Source: a virus. Taken from it: a DNA stretch of 27,555 bases. Below are positions 12,328-19,769 of this stretch, one piece after another. Made by a program: the position numbers and the translations under genes. The DNA lies in IMG/VR virus record IMGVR_UViG_3300021961_000494, positions 1 to 27,555 of that record; one strand, written 5' to 3'. Numbering within the stretch: position 1 is the stretch's first letter; every line of letters begins with the position of its first letter. The notes below the pieces were generated by a model. The model was given only the letters and a program-made list of their open reading frames with translations. It was not told the DNA's origin and ran no database searches.

Positions 12328-14369
12328 ACGGTGAAAGAATAGACCTTCATGCGGCTCCGTTGAGTCAGATTACTTCCTCCGGGGAAGTTGTAACTCAAGT
12401 TCAGATAGATGTCGTAGGTGTTCCCATAAGACAGTTCTGCGTAGGCTACTAGCTGCGTGATAGGATACTGTGCTCCCGATGTGTAGAACTCCGTGATTTG
12501 CCAAGTCACGGCAGGGCTAGAGTCGCCAACAAGATAGGCCGAGAAGGCGACTTGTCCTCCGTTTGCGGTGCAAAAGTTTACCAAGTGATTCAGGCCAGCG
12601 GGGCAGCAGACGCTGTAGTCAATAGTCTGAGGATTAGAGATTGGAGCTTCTGGGTCAGTACCCGCAAACGTACCCGAAAAATAACTGACGTTCATGGTGA
12701 CATGATCCGCAAGGTTCATGCCGTTGAAAATCTCGGAAGAGAGTGCGTTAAGGACGCGCTCTTGGGCGTTGTTGGTGTAGACGGTCGGCGTGAAGATGTC
12801 GCCGGAGAACGTGTCGCCAGACAGGTCGGCCTTGCCATCGAGAGCGGACTGCAAGTCCGTCTGATCGGAGAGAGTGCCAGTGATGCCGCCCCACGAAGCC
12901 GAACCGCCGCCACCGCCAGCGACGACCCAGGCTCCGTTCTGTCGGCCATAGGTCGAACCGTCGGACGGCGCGTCGTTGATGGTCGAGATCGTGCCAAGGC
13001 CGAGGTTCGTGCGAGCCGTCGAAGTCGAAGCCAGGCCGGACAAGTTGCCAGCCTTGGAGAGATAGTCGGTAGCCGTAGCGGTCGCCATCGTGCCGAGGCC
13101 GGAGATGTCGGTGTTCACCAGCGTCACGGCGCCGGTCTTGCCAGCGACGGACGTTACAGGAGCGGAGGTCAGGTAGCCCTGGGCCTTGACGAAGGCGGTC
13201 GTCGCGATGCTGGTGTCGTTGTCACCAGTCGCAGGGGTCGGGGCGGTCGGGTTGCCTGTGAAGACCGGGCTTGCGAGGTCGGCTTTGTTCGCGGCGTTCG
13301 CGATCGTGAAGTAGGTCGAGGCGGCGGCAGAGGTCGTCAGATAGGACGACATTCCGCTGATGGTCTGGTATGTCGAGGCCGCAGCCGAGGTCGTCAGGTA
13401 CGACGACATTCCCGCGATCGTCTGGTAGGTCGAGGCCGCCGTGGCGCTGGTCAGGTACGGCGAGAGGGCCGAGGACGTGATGTATCCTGCCGGGTTGCTC
13501 GTCGAGTACTTGCCATCGAGCTCCGTCTGAAGGTCGGTCTGGCTGGACAGCGTGCCAGTGATGCCGCCCCAAGCCACGCCAGAGGAATCCGTGCCGTTGT
13601 ACCAGAGGCCAGTCGATGAGTTGTACTTGAGCACCTGACCGTTCGTCGGGCTGGAGATCGCCACGTCGTGGAGTTCGTTCAGCTCGTAGCCGTTCTGCAC
13701 GGCGACCAGGATGACGCCCTGCGTAGGATGCGAGCGGACGACGATGCCGACGTAGACCAGATGCTGAGGGGCGGACGGCTTGGTGGTCGTCCATGCGCCA
13801 GGGGTAGTCGGAGAGAGGTAGAGCTGCACGCCTTCCGTGAAGGCCGACGTGTCGAGGTTCTCGACCTCACCGCGGACGATGACGTAGCCGAAGCCGTTGT
13901 TCGCGATGCTGGCCTTGACGAAGCCCATGGTCTGGGCGGAGTTCGCGTCATTGTTAGCCTGGGCGAGCGTGACCGTCGGGCGGTTGCCCGTGGCGCCGTT
14001 GATGTAGACCACCGACCCAGCCGCGATGGTCGAGCCGGTCTGATTGCGGACGTAGACCTCGAGGTTCTTCGCGACGGCGGTGCCGGCGGCGAGCTCCTGC
14101 TGGACGAAGGCGGTCGACGCGATCTGGGTCGTCGAGGTAAGGGTAGCCGCAGTCGGCGTGGTCGGGACTCCAGACAGGGCGGGCGAAGCGAGGTTCGCCT
14201 TCAGGTTGAGCGCCGTCTGGAGGTCGGTCTGGCTCGAGAGCGTTCCAGTGATACCACCCCAGACGCTAGGACCGGCAGGGCCGGCAGGGCCTTGCGGACC
14301 GGGCGTGCCGATTTCGATGGTCAGGGTCGCGGGAGCGATTCCCGTCAGGGTGACTTCAAGGGTGGACAT
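12324..14369 (-). CDS. Tail fibre with collagen-like and tandem repeats
   Basis: A 681-residue receptor-binding candidate. Layout: a short N-terminal domain (1-20), a collagen-like stretch PGPQGPAGPAGP (23-34), repeats of WGGITGTLSxQTDLQ at about 37-51, 267-281 and 493-507, a globular virion-protein domain (about 101-235: VYVRNQTGSTIAAGSVVYING to VQNGYELNELHDVAI), three 19-residue YLTxSxAASTYQTI repeats (305-361), and a C-terminal domain (about 530-681) with several aromatics and Cys residues (YSVCCPAGLNH), likely a trimeric tip. ATGA overlap couples it to the next gene. The fibre role follows from the repeats, collagen-like part and position. Confidence 0.85.
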   Translation of the reverse strand: MSTLEVTLTGIAPATLTIEIGTPGPQGPAGPAGPSVWGGITGTLSSQTDLQTALNLKANLASPALSGVPTTPTAATLTSTTQIASTAFVQQELAAGTAVAKNLEVYVRNQTGSTIAAGSVVYINGATGNRPTVTLAQANNDANSAQTMGFVKASIANNGFGYVIVRGEVENLDTSAFTEGVQLYLSPTTPGAWTTTKPSAPQHLVYVGIVVRSHPTQGVILVAVQNGYELNELHDVAISSPTNGQVLKYNSSTGLWYNGTDSSGVAWGGITGTLSSQTDLQTELDGKYSTSNPAGYITSSALSPYLTSATAASTYQTIAGMSSYLTTSAAASTYQTISGMSSYLTTSAAASTYFTIANAANKADLASPVFTGNPTAPTPATGDNDTSIATTAFVKAQGYLTSAPVTSVAGKTGAVTLVNTDISGLGTMATATATDYLSKAGNLSGLASTSTARTNLGLGTISTINDAPSDGSTYGRQNGAWVVAGGGGGSASWGGITGTLSDQTDLQSALDGKADLSGDTFSGDIFTPTVYTNNAQERVLNALSSEIFNGMNLADHVTMNVSYFSGTFAGTDPEAPISNPQTIDYSVCCPAGLNHLVNFCTANGGQVAFSAYLVGDSSPAVTWQITEFYTSGAQYPITQLVAYAELSYGNTYDIYLNLSYNFPGGSNLTQRSRMKVYSFTV
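13287..13457 (-). repeat. Three tandem 57-base repeats in the fibre gene
   Basis: The 171 bases encode three copies of a 19-residue unit (consensus YLTTSAAASTYQTISGMSS), the first with TSATAA and the last degenerate after STYFTI. The DNA copies are similar but not identical, so they may change length by recombination. They lie within the fibre shaft between two WGGITGTL repeats. Confidence 0.8.
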
Positions 14370-14370
14370 A

Positions 14371-14691
14371 TTAGGAAGGGGTGACTTCGCCGATCACGTC
14401 AAGGCGCATGGTCGTCGTGTAGAAGACGCTGCCGCCGTACTCGAAACGGACGTCCCACTTGGCAAGGCCGATGGCCCAGTTCGACGAGTCGCCTGGATAG
14501 ACGGCGGTAAAGGAAAGGCCGCCAGACGCCACGGTGATGGTCAGGTCGTACTGGTTGTACTGCGAGTCGATGATGGTCGACGTGATGGTCGTGCCAGTAA
14601 GATTGGCCGGAGCACCAGGGGAGGGGCTGTAAGTGCAGGACGCAGCGAAGGATGTCCCGCGCTTGAAGGAAACGGTGTTAGGACAGCTCAT
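14371..14691 (-). CDS. Small beta-rich protein upstream of the fibre
   Basis: A 106-residue beta-sandwich-like protein (FAASCTYSPSPGAPANLTG, LTITVASGGLSFTAVYPGDSS, KWDVRFEYGGSVFYTTTMRLDV). The pattern of a short domain with T-G-T followed by strands and a W-DV motif resembles baseplate/fibre adaptor domains such as the N-terminal domain of BppU-type proteins. It lies one base upstream of the fibre gene (TAA, one base, ATG). It may connect the fibre to the tail tip. The homology is from memory of pattern only. Confidence 0.45.
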   Translation of the reverse strand: MSCPNTVSFKRGTSFAASCTYSPSPGAPANLTGTTITSTIIDSQYNQYDLTITVASGGLSFTAVYPGDSSNWAIGLAKWDVRFEYGGSVFYTTTMRLDVIGEVTPS

Positions 14692-14732
14692 CGGGTCTTA
14701 AACTTGCCCCGATTGGAAGGGGGGGGCTGGGA

Positions 14733-15146
14733 CTAGGTGATTGCCTCGAACCAGTCCACCAAGATGGGCTGCGAGCCACCCGAGCCAGCCGTATCCCCGC
14801 CGGCGAACATGGCCGCCGTGATCGTGAAGGTACTGCCAGCCGTCGTGACCGTGCGCCCTGTCAGTTCATCCGGGTAGGGGTCGGAGAAGCCGTCCGCGTA
14901 GAAGAAGTCGTCGATGGGCGGAGTGTTCGCCGTGAAGTAAAACGTATTCGGATTAGAGAACGGCCGACCTACCCTGAGCAGGCCATTGCCTTCGATGGTC
15001 TTCAGGTATGCGACACTGGCAGGCCATTCCTGATTGTGGTCGGTGACGATAGGAGCCGGAGGTGGAGTAGGGTAGGCAGCGCTTACGGTAGCGATGGCAC
15101 GCAGTTGCAACCAGGTCGAAACGTCTTGTCCTACGATGTATCCCAT
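14733..15146 (-). CDS. Small structural protein, tail region, unidentified
   Basis: A 137-residue protein whose ATG overlaps the previous TGA (TGATG). The N-terminus is helical (DVSTWLQLRAIATVSAAYPTPPPAP). The remainder is rich in Gly, Thr, Phe and Pro with beta-like stretches (NTFYFTANTPPIDDFFY, GSTFTITAAMFAGG) and ends ILVDWFEAIT. It belongs to the tail-tip gene run by position. I recognise no family. Confidence 0.45.
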   Translation of the reverse strand: MGYIVGQDVSTWLQLRAIATVSAAYPTPPPAPIVTDHNQEWPASVAYLKTIEGNGLLRVGRPFSNPNTFYFTANTPPIDDFFYADGFSDPYPDELTGRTVTTAGSTFTITAAMFAGGDTAGSGGSQPILVDWFEAIT

Positions 15147-15742
15147 CAGATGCGGGCGTAGTAGTAGCGAGCCGTGTTCGTCCCCAGTTTAATGCGGTCA
15201 GCCCAGAGGGAGCCGGTCACGTTCTGGCTGACGGTGAAGGTCGTCGGGGTCGTGATGTTGTCGACGGTGATCGTCCCGATGACCAGGAAGCCCCAGACGT
15301 TGTCGTCAGGCGTAACCGCGTTACCTCCGATGATGACCGGGTACTGGTTACTTGTGACGTCGTTATCAGGGTAATTGAAAGGGGTCGTGGTCTTGGCGCC
15401 GGCCCGCAGGGTGATGTAGGATGTCTTGGTCGTCGCGTCGTAGTTGCTCGACACAAGCTCCGCAGTCGGAGGATTGGGAACGCCAGAGGTCACGCGGTCC
15501 AATAGTACCTCCGTGCCGGACGCGAAGTCGTCGATGATAGGGACTAGGTTATTGATAGTGCCTGACTGCACCTGATAAGTCACGGTCGTCGTGCCGCTAA
15601 CAGTCCGTAGGGAAACGTTGATGATTTTAAAGGGGTGCGTGGTCGAAGAGCCGTCAGGGCTCGGGAACGGGTCAGACGTGTCCAGGGTGAAGCCCTTGCT
15701 GGACGAGTCGAAGTTGTAGCCGACTCCGGGTTGAATCTTCAT
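15146..15742 (-). CDS. Virion structural protein, tail region, unidentified
   Basis: A 198-residue protein. The frame is open far upstream, but the upstream part is antisense-like noise. The ATG at 15742 overlaps the previous TAA (TAATG) and gives MKIQPGVGYNFDSSSKGFTL. It is beta-rich with many Thr and Val residues (VSLRTVSGTTTVTYQVQSG, TITVDNITTPTTFTVSQN) and repeats of short strands, ending NTARYYYARI. This fits a tail-tip or fibre-base protein. It is coupled at both ends and probably assembles with the neighbouring products. No family is recognised. Confidence 0.5.
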   Translation of the reverse strand: MKIQPGVGYNFDSSSKGFTLDTSDPFPSPDGSSTTHPFKIINVSLRTVSGTTTVTYQVQSGTINNLVPIIDDFASGTEVLLDRVTSGVPNPPTAELVSSNYDATTKTSYITLRAGAKTTTPFNYPDNDVTSNQYPVIIGGNAVTPDDNVWGFLVIGTITVDNITTPTTFTVSQNVTGSLWADRIKLGTNTARYYYARI

Positions 15743-16575
15743 TAGGCGGCGGCGTAGACCGAGGCGACGTAGCCCTCGCGGTTGAAGCGCAGCTCGTACT
15801 GGACCTTGTAGAGCAGTCCGAAGTCCTCGAAAGAAACCTGAGAAAGCAGGAGCTGGTTCTTGCTGCTGATCGTGAAGGATGTGCCCATGTAGGTAGGGAC
15901 CAAGTCCTTGGAGGCAAACGTTCCAGTGCCTGAGGTCTTGCCGACCGCGTTTCGAAGGTCGTTCACAAGGGTAGAGGACGAAGTGTAGAAGACGCCGGAC
16001 AGCGAGCACTGCGGGGCGAGGTAGTTTGTCTTGCCGTAGAAGTCGCTAAACTCAGCCTTTTTGAAGCCTAGGAACTTGCGCCCAGTCTTCAGTTGAAATG
16101 TGGCACCGTTGTTGCCCTCGAACTCATCCGTGCCTGCTACTTGTGCGTAGTTAGGGCTGGCCTTAGTTCCTGGCGAAGCGCCGACGCCAGCGATGGGCGA
16201 GCCGGTAAAGCCGAGCGCCGTGGCCGTCTCGAAGAAGTTAGGGTGGGTCGTGATGTTCTCCGAAGTCAGACCCTGCGAGCCGGTGATCTGCGGGTCGGTC
16301 GAGGTTCCGAAACTAGGCGTGATGCCGACATAGTCTACGGTGTAGGTAGCGATACCAAGTGCGTCGAAAGTAACGGAATACTTATGCGCATAGCAATAAG
16401 AGTACGCTCCTAGCGGACAGGCAGACCCACGGTTGATGGTGCCTCCGACCGAGGCCGTGATGTCGGCCTTGAAGTTGATAGACCCGGTGGCGAGTCCGTA
16501 GCCGTCCTCCTGGAACTTGGCTCCAGGCTGTTGGATGACTCCTGCGAGGCTGTTGCCTTGGTTGATGCGTGCCAT
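15742..16575 (-). CDS. Virion structural protein, tail region, unidentified
   Basis: A 277-residue protein rich in Gly, Ser, Thr and aromatic residues with predicted beta strands throughout (SVTFDALGIATYTVDYVGITP, MGTSFTISSKNQLLLSQ, YKVQYELRFNREGYVASVYAAA). Three or four cysteines cluster in the first 65 residues and near 177. It has no signal peptide or membrane segment. The composition and the position downstream of the tape-measure candidate indicate a tail or tail-tip component. The start follows the previous TAA by two bases (TAACCATGG). No family is recognised. Confidence 0.5.
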   Translation of the reverse strand: MARINQGNSLAGVIQQPGAKFQEDGYGLATGSINFKADITASVGGTINRGSACPLGAYSYCYAHKYSVTFDALGIATYTVDYVGITPSFGTSTDPQITGSQGLTSENITTHPNFFETATALGFTGSPIAGVGASPGTKASPNYAQVAGTDEFEGNNGATFQLKTGRKFLGFKKAEFSDFYGKTNYLAPQCSLSGVFYTSSSTLVNDLRNAVGKTSGTGTFASKDLVPTYMGTSFTISSKNQLLLSQVSFEDFGLLYKVQYELRFNREGYVASVYAAA

Positions 16576-16577
16576 GG

Positions 16578-17339
16578 TTATTTAGATTCAGTGGTCTTAG
16601 TGAAGTCGGCGGACATGAAAGGATTACGGTCCACGAGGTTCTGGAGAAGCCCGGTCTGCTTGCGCTGCTCTTCGAGCTGGGCGTTCATGGCTTCGATGAC
16701 CGGGTTCGGACCGACGCCGATGACGTTGCCGAAGCCTTCCGGGCCTTTGAAGTCAGCGGCCTTTTTGGCCGTGTCTGTGCTAATCAAAGGCTGTGAAGCC
16801 ATATCCCTTTCCAGTATCTTGCGGACCGCGTTCTGGATTTCTGGATCCTTGGCGTACATATCTGCCATCATCTCGCGAGGGACTCCCCCGCCGAGCATAG
16901 TCCTCTGACTTCCTAGCGGGCGATTACCCAATGCTTCCTGCGCTCGCGGATCGTTAAGCAAGAATTGCCTAGTGGTTTCGACAGGCTGCATCTTGGCCTG
17001 TTCAGCAGCGAGTCGCTCTTTCTTGATGTTCTCGATCCGGCGAGCATAGTAGACGTCCTCTGCGGCCATCTGCTTGTTTGTTCCGTCAATGGCGGCTTGG
17101 TTCGCGTCCTCCTGGGCCTTCTTGATTTTCTCAAGGCGCTCGACGATGGTGTTTTGAATGGCGTTAAAAATCGCCATTGGTCCAGCAATCGAAAGGAAGA
17201 TGTCCTTAAAGGAGGTAGAGAACTTCTTCTGGATGTCCTCTAGTTGCTTCGCGTAAGATACGGTCGCAGACTTGGCCTTGTCCATGGCCTGCGGTACGTC
17301 CGAAGTCGTCTTGATGTTAACCTCCAGGGATTGGCTCAT
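16578..17339 (-). CDS. Short tape-measure-like protein
   Basis: The ATG at 17339 is chosen because it is preceded by GGAAAAG at good distance and gives MSQSLEVNIKTTSDVPQAM, a classical tape-measure N-terminus. The 253 residues contain predicted helices (SATVSYAKQLEDIQKKF), a hydrophobic stretch FKDIFLSIAGPMAIFNAIQ (about 43-61), a long charged coiled coil (IVERLEKIKKAQEDANQ to IENIKKERLAAEQAKM) and a helical C-terminus ending NAQLEEQRKQTGLLQNLVDRN. It follows the chaperone-position gene, as a tape measure should. It is very short for that role. A structural protein acting with a short tail is the alternative. Confidence 0.5.
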   Translation of the reverse strand: MSQSLEVNIKTTSDVPQAMDKAKSATVSYAKQLEDIQKKFSTSFKDIFLSIAGPMAIFNAIQNTIVERLEKIKKAQEDANQAAIDGTNKQMAAEDVYYARRIENIKKERLAAEQAKMQPVETTRQFLLNDPRAQEALGNRPLGSQRTMLGGGVPREMMADMYAKDPEIQNAVRKILERDMASQPLISTDTAKKAADFKGPEGFGNVIGVGPNPVIEAMNAQLEEQRKQTGLLQNLVDRNPFMSADFTKTTESK

Positions 17340-17928
17340 CGGATGTCTTTTCCTTTGCAGGATTGGAAGCAGACGCGGTGGCCTTGTCCTTGGCCTCTTC
17401 CTCGGCCATGAAGGCTTCCTCTTCGGGCGACATGATCGCCACGTCCGCACCCTTGCGGATAGCCAAGGCTGAGTTCAGCCAGATGGCCTGACACTCCGGC
17501 ATCTCCCATGCCCGCTTCTCGGGGATGCCAGCCTCGGCCATCAGGTTGGCCACAATTGCTAGGGGCCATGGAACACCCTTGTCGCCTCCGCCTGACTTCT
17601 TCGTCTGCTCCCAGAACTTGGGCCAGTCGTCGACCAGGATGTAGCCAGCGAAGGCTTTTAGCAGGCGCTCAAACTTGGGATGATTGTGAGCTAGGGACAT
17701 AAGCCGCAGCTCGTCAAACCAGCTTATCTTCCCCCCTAGCGGTTCTTCGGCACAGACCTTGCAGGCGAAGAGCAGGTCGGCGGGGCTGATGCCGCGAGAG
17801 CCAGTCACCAGCGGGGAATCGAAGGCCATCAGACGCACCCGGTACTTGAGGCACCACGGGTAAAGATTTCGACCCAGCAACCGAAAAGGCGCCGGGTCGA
17901 TGTATGCGTTCAGGAAGCGTCTGTCCAC
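17317..17928 (-). CDS. Protein in tail-assembly-chaperone position
   Basis: A 203-residue protein with a GTG start at 17928, preceded by GAGGGA. Residues 1-150 are mostly helical and include a pair of cysteines (LLFACKVCAEEP, about 53-61), and the sequence is rich in Trp (WFDELR, DDWPKFWEQ, PWPLAIVANLMAEAG). The C-terminal 40 residues are Glu/Lys/Ala-rich and disordered-looking. It sits between the tube-like gene and the tape-measure candidate, where siphoviruses encode gpG/gpGT chaperones. Its last 23 bases overlap the next gene in another frame. I saw no obvious slippery heptamer, so a gpGT-like frameshift is not claimed. Confidence 0.5.
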   Translation of the reverse strand: MDRRFLNAYIDPAPFRLLGRNLYPWCLKYRVRLMAFDSPLVTGSRGISPADLLFACKVCAEEPLGGKISWFDELRLMSLAHNHPKFERLLKAFAGYILVDDWPKFWEQTKKSGGGDKGVPWPLAIVANLMAEAGIPEKRAWEMPECQAIWLNSALAIRKGADVAIMSPEEEAFMAEEEAKDKATASASNPAKEKTSDEPIPGG

Positions 17929-17962
17929 TCCCTCGATGCTAGCCCCTTTGCGGGGAAGTCAA

Positions 17963-18343
17963 TTAGGCAGGCGTGATGCCTTCGTAATCAATCGCCGTGA
18001 TGGTGACGGCGGTGAAGCCCTTGTTCGAGCCCTTGTCGTCAATCTTGGTGATGGTTCCGACGAAGGACGCGGAGGCCGAGCCAGCCGGGTAGGCCGAAGC
18101 CGTGTTGACCGTGAAGGAGAGGGCGGCGCCGAGGACAGGCATCGATGTCGTCTTGGCGATGCCTTCGATGGTGATCTCGGACTTACGGTCGTCCAGTCGG
18201 TGGGTCTTGGTCAGGCCAGTCTCGTCGACCACGGTCACGTCCGCGTTGAAGGAGGACGAGAGGCTGTAGCTCTGGACGAAGAGGTTAGCGACAGTGCCTG
18301 CGACTCCGTAGATGCAGGTCGTTCCGTTAGAGATGGCGGCCAT
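17963..18343 (-). CDS. Putative tail tube (major tail) protein
   Basis: A 126-residue, Thr/Ser/Ala-rich, beta-strand-rich protein (FNADVTVVDETGLTKTHRLDD, SEITIEGIAKT, FTAVTITAIDYEGITPA). Small beta-sandwich proteins next to the terminator gene are typically the tail tube. This one is shorter than lambda gpV (246 residues) but similar in size to other phage tube proteins. It has no Shine-Dalgarno sequence: ATAATCAA precedes the ATG. Its C-terminal DYEGITP recurs as DYVGITP in the gene at 15742-16575. Confidence 0.6.
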   Translation of the reverse strand: MAAISNGTTCIYGVAGTVANLFVQSYSLSSSFNADVTVVDETGLTKTHRLDDRKSEITIEGIAKTTSMPVLGAALSFTVNTASAYPAGSASASFVGTITKIDDKGSNKGFTAVTITAIDYEGITPA

Positions 18344-18366
18344 TTGATTATGCGGGGTTTGGAAGG

Positions 18367-18801
18367 TTAAGCGGCCGGCAGGACCACCAGCACGTCAAAG
18401 GAGAAAGCCGTCGCCCAGGAGCGTTCGTCGATGCCCTCGTCCTCCGACCCGATCGTGACGTCATAGCAGGACGCGTCCCCGCTGGCCGTGAAGGCCGCCT
18501 TGATGCTGGTCAGGTCACGCATATTGCCGGACAGGGCGGCGCAGCGGGCACGGTGGTCGGCCAAGGTCGTGTCGTCGGCGTTGGAGAAAAGGGTGATGCG
18601 GACGGAGCAGGAATAGTTGCCTTCGCCTTCGGGGAGGTCGCCAGGGGCGCGGGCAGAGTCGCAGAGCACGACGGCCTTCGGCAGGGTCTGGGTCGTGGCG
18701 CTGTCCCCGGTTAGGAACTGCACGGAGGTCAGCCCAGTCTGGGTCGACAGGTAGGTCGCGACAGTGGACTCGACGATGTGCCGGATGCTCTTAGTGCCCA
18801 T
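18367..18801 (-). CDS. Putative tail terminator protein
   Basis: A 144-residue protein that begins MGTKSIRHIVESTVATYLSTQTG. The frame is open upstream, but that part runs into the ligase promoter and is proline-rich noise, so the ATG at 18801 is used. An N-terminal helix followed by alternating strands (SCSVRITLFSNADD, DVTIGSEDEGID) and a closing strand AFSFDVLVVLPAA matches the alpha/beta outline and size of lambda gpU-type tail terminators, which cap the tail tube. Position before the tube-like gene supports this. There is no diagnostic motif, so this is an inference. It begins a new minus-strand run after the ligase interruption. Confidence 0.55.
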   Translation of the reverse strand: MGTKSIRHIVESTVATYLSTQTGLTSVQFLTGDSATTQTLPKAVVLCDSARAPGDLPEGEGNYSCSVRITLFSNADDTTLADHRARCAALSGNMRDLTSIKAAFTASGDASCYDVTIGSEDEGIDERSWATAFSFDVLVVLPAA

Positions 18802-18832
18802 TTCCTTTGCCCTGATTGGTAGGGAAAGGGGC

Positions 18833-18861
18833 TTGACGGATGGGGGTGGGGGTGCTCTACT
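18833..18861 (+). promoter_or_regulatory. Sigma70-like promoter for the ligase gene
   Basis: TTGACG at 18833-18838 (5 of 6 to the -35 consensus), a 17-base spacer, and TCTACT at 18856-18861 (4 of 6 to the -10 consensus). Predicted transcription would begin near 18868, only about 8 bases before the ligase ATG, giving an almost leaderless mRNA. It lies in the 74-base gap upstream of the divergently transcribed tail gene. Confidence 0.5.
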
Positions 18862-18875
18862 TACCCCGCTCACCG

Positions 18876-19769
18876 ATGATCTGCCAACAGGACCAAGCCC
18901 TTGCCGACTTCTTCGCCATGTTCGAGAAGGCCGTGCCCCACATCCCTAAGCCCCGCCTCGTGAAGGCCAGAGGCACCGCCATGCTGGCCCGCCTCTACGA
19001 CGGCGAACTGCCGCCCTCCTACGTTTGCGAGCCTAAGGTAGACGGCCTCCGCGTCATCATCACCGCCGACATGGACAGCCGCCGCGTCTCCTTTGCCACG
19101 CGCAACGGCAACCAGATGCCCTCGCTCGACCATCTGGCTGGCGAGGTGCTGGACCTGCTTTCTGATCGTGCTGGGGTCTGGACGCTCGACGGCGAGGCCG
19201 TCTCCGGCAAGTCCTTCTTCACCTCTGTCGGCGACCTCCGCTCCGAAGCCCCCGCCGACGACGCCCGCATCTGGCTGTTCGACATTCCCTCCTGCGAAGG
19301 CGATTACAGCACCCGCCGTGCCTCTCTGGAGGATTTGTTCGCTCAGTCCTACCCTTCCTCTCTCCTGCTCATCCCGAGCGTCTCCTGCACCCCTGAAGAA
19401 GCCTTTGTACGCTTTACCGCCGAGGGCTTTGAGGGCGCTATGGTCAAGGACACGACCGCACCCTACCGCCACGGCATCCGCTCTAGGGCTTGGCTCAAGG
19501 TCAAGGACTGCGACACCACCGACGGCCAGATCGTGGACATCGTCGAAGGTTCGGGCAAGTGCGCTGGCATGGCTGGCCACATCGTCTTGCGCTGCGGTCG
19601 CCGCGACGTTAGCGTCGGCACGGGCATGGACGAGGCCACCCGCCGCGAACTCCTAGCTAATCGCTCTGAGCTCATTGGTAAGGTCGCCGAGGTAGACTTT
19701 CAGATGAAGACCCCGAAGGGTTCACTCCGTCACCCGGTGTTCGTCAGGGTGCGCGGGGATAAGGCTTAA
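18876..19769 (+). CDS. ATP-dependent DNA ligase (only plus-strand gene)
   Basis: Seals nicks in duplex DNA through a lysyl-AMP intermediate. With the ATG at 18876 the protein has 297 residues, the size of compact phage ligases (adenylation domain plus OB fold). Motifs: I EPKVDGLR with nucleophile K54, III LDGEAV (E107), IIIa WLFDIP (133-138), IV EGAMVKD (E186), V AWLKVKD (K208/K210), then an OB-like C-terminal part (GQIVDIVEGSGKCAG, EVDFQMKTPKGSLRHPVF). An earlier start at 18840 would overlap the promoter, so it is less likely. The gene is inserted on the opposite strand between neck and tail-terminator genes and has its own promoter, which marks it as a moron-like insertion. No Shine-Dalgarno sequence is visible. 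Confidence 0.93.
   Translation: MICQQDQALADFFAMFEKAVPHIPKPRLVKARGTAMLARLYDGELPPSYVCEPKVDGLRVIITADMDSRRVSFATRNGNQMPSLDHLAGEVLDLLSDRAGVWTLDGEAVSGKSFFTSVGDLRSEAPADDARIWLFDIPSCEGDYSTRRASLEDLFAQSYPSSLLLIPSVSCTPEEAFVRFTAEGFEGAMVKDTTAPYRHGIRSRAWLKVKDCDTTDGQIVDIVEGSGKCAGMAGHIVLRCGRRDVSVGTGMDEATRRELLANRSELIGKVAEVDFQMKTPKGSLRHPVFVRVRGDKA

Noticed and set aside
12498-13619. A 373-residue plus-strand frame antisense to the fibre gene
   Set aside because: It lies wholly inside the strongly supported fibre frame. Its Arg/Gly/Val-rich product has no domain pattern.
17317-17928. A gpG/gpGT-like programmed frameshift in the tail-chaperone-position gene
   Set aside because: I saw no slippery heptamer near the 3' end, and the next gene starts with its own ATG and a plausible leader in an overlap of only 23 bases.
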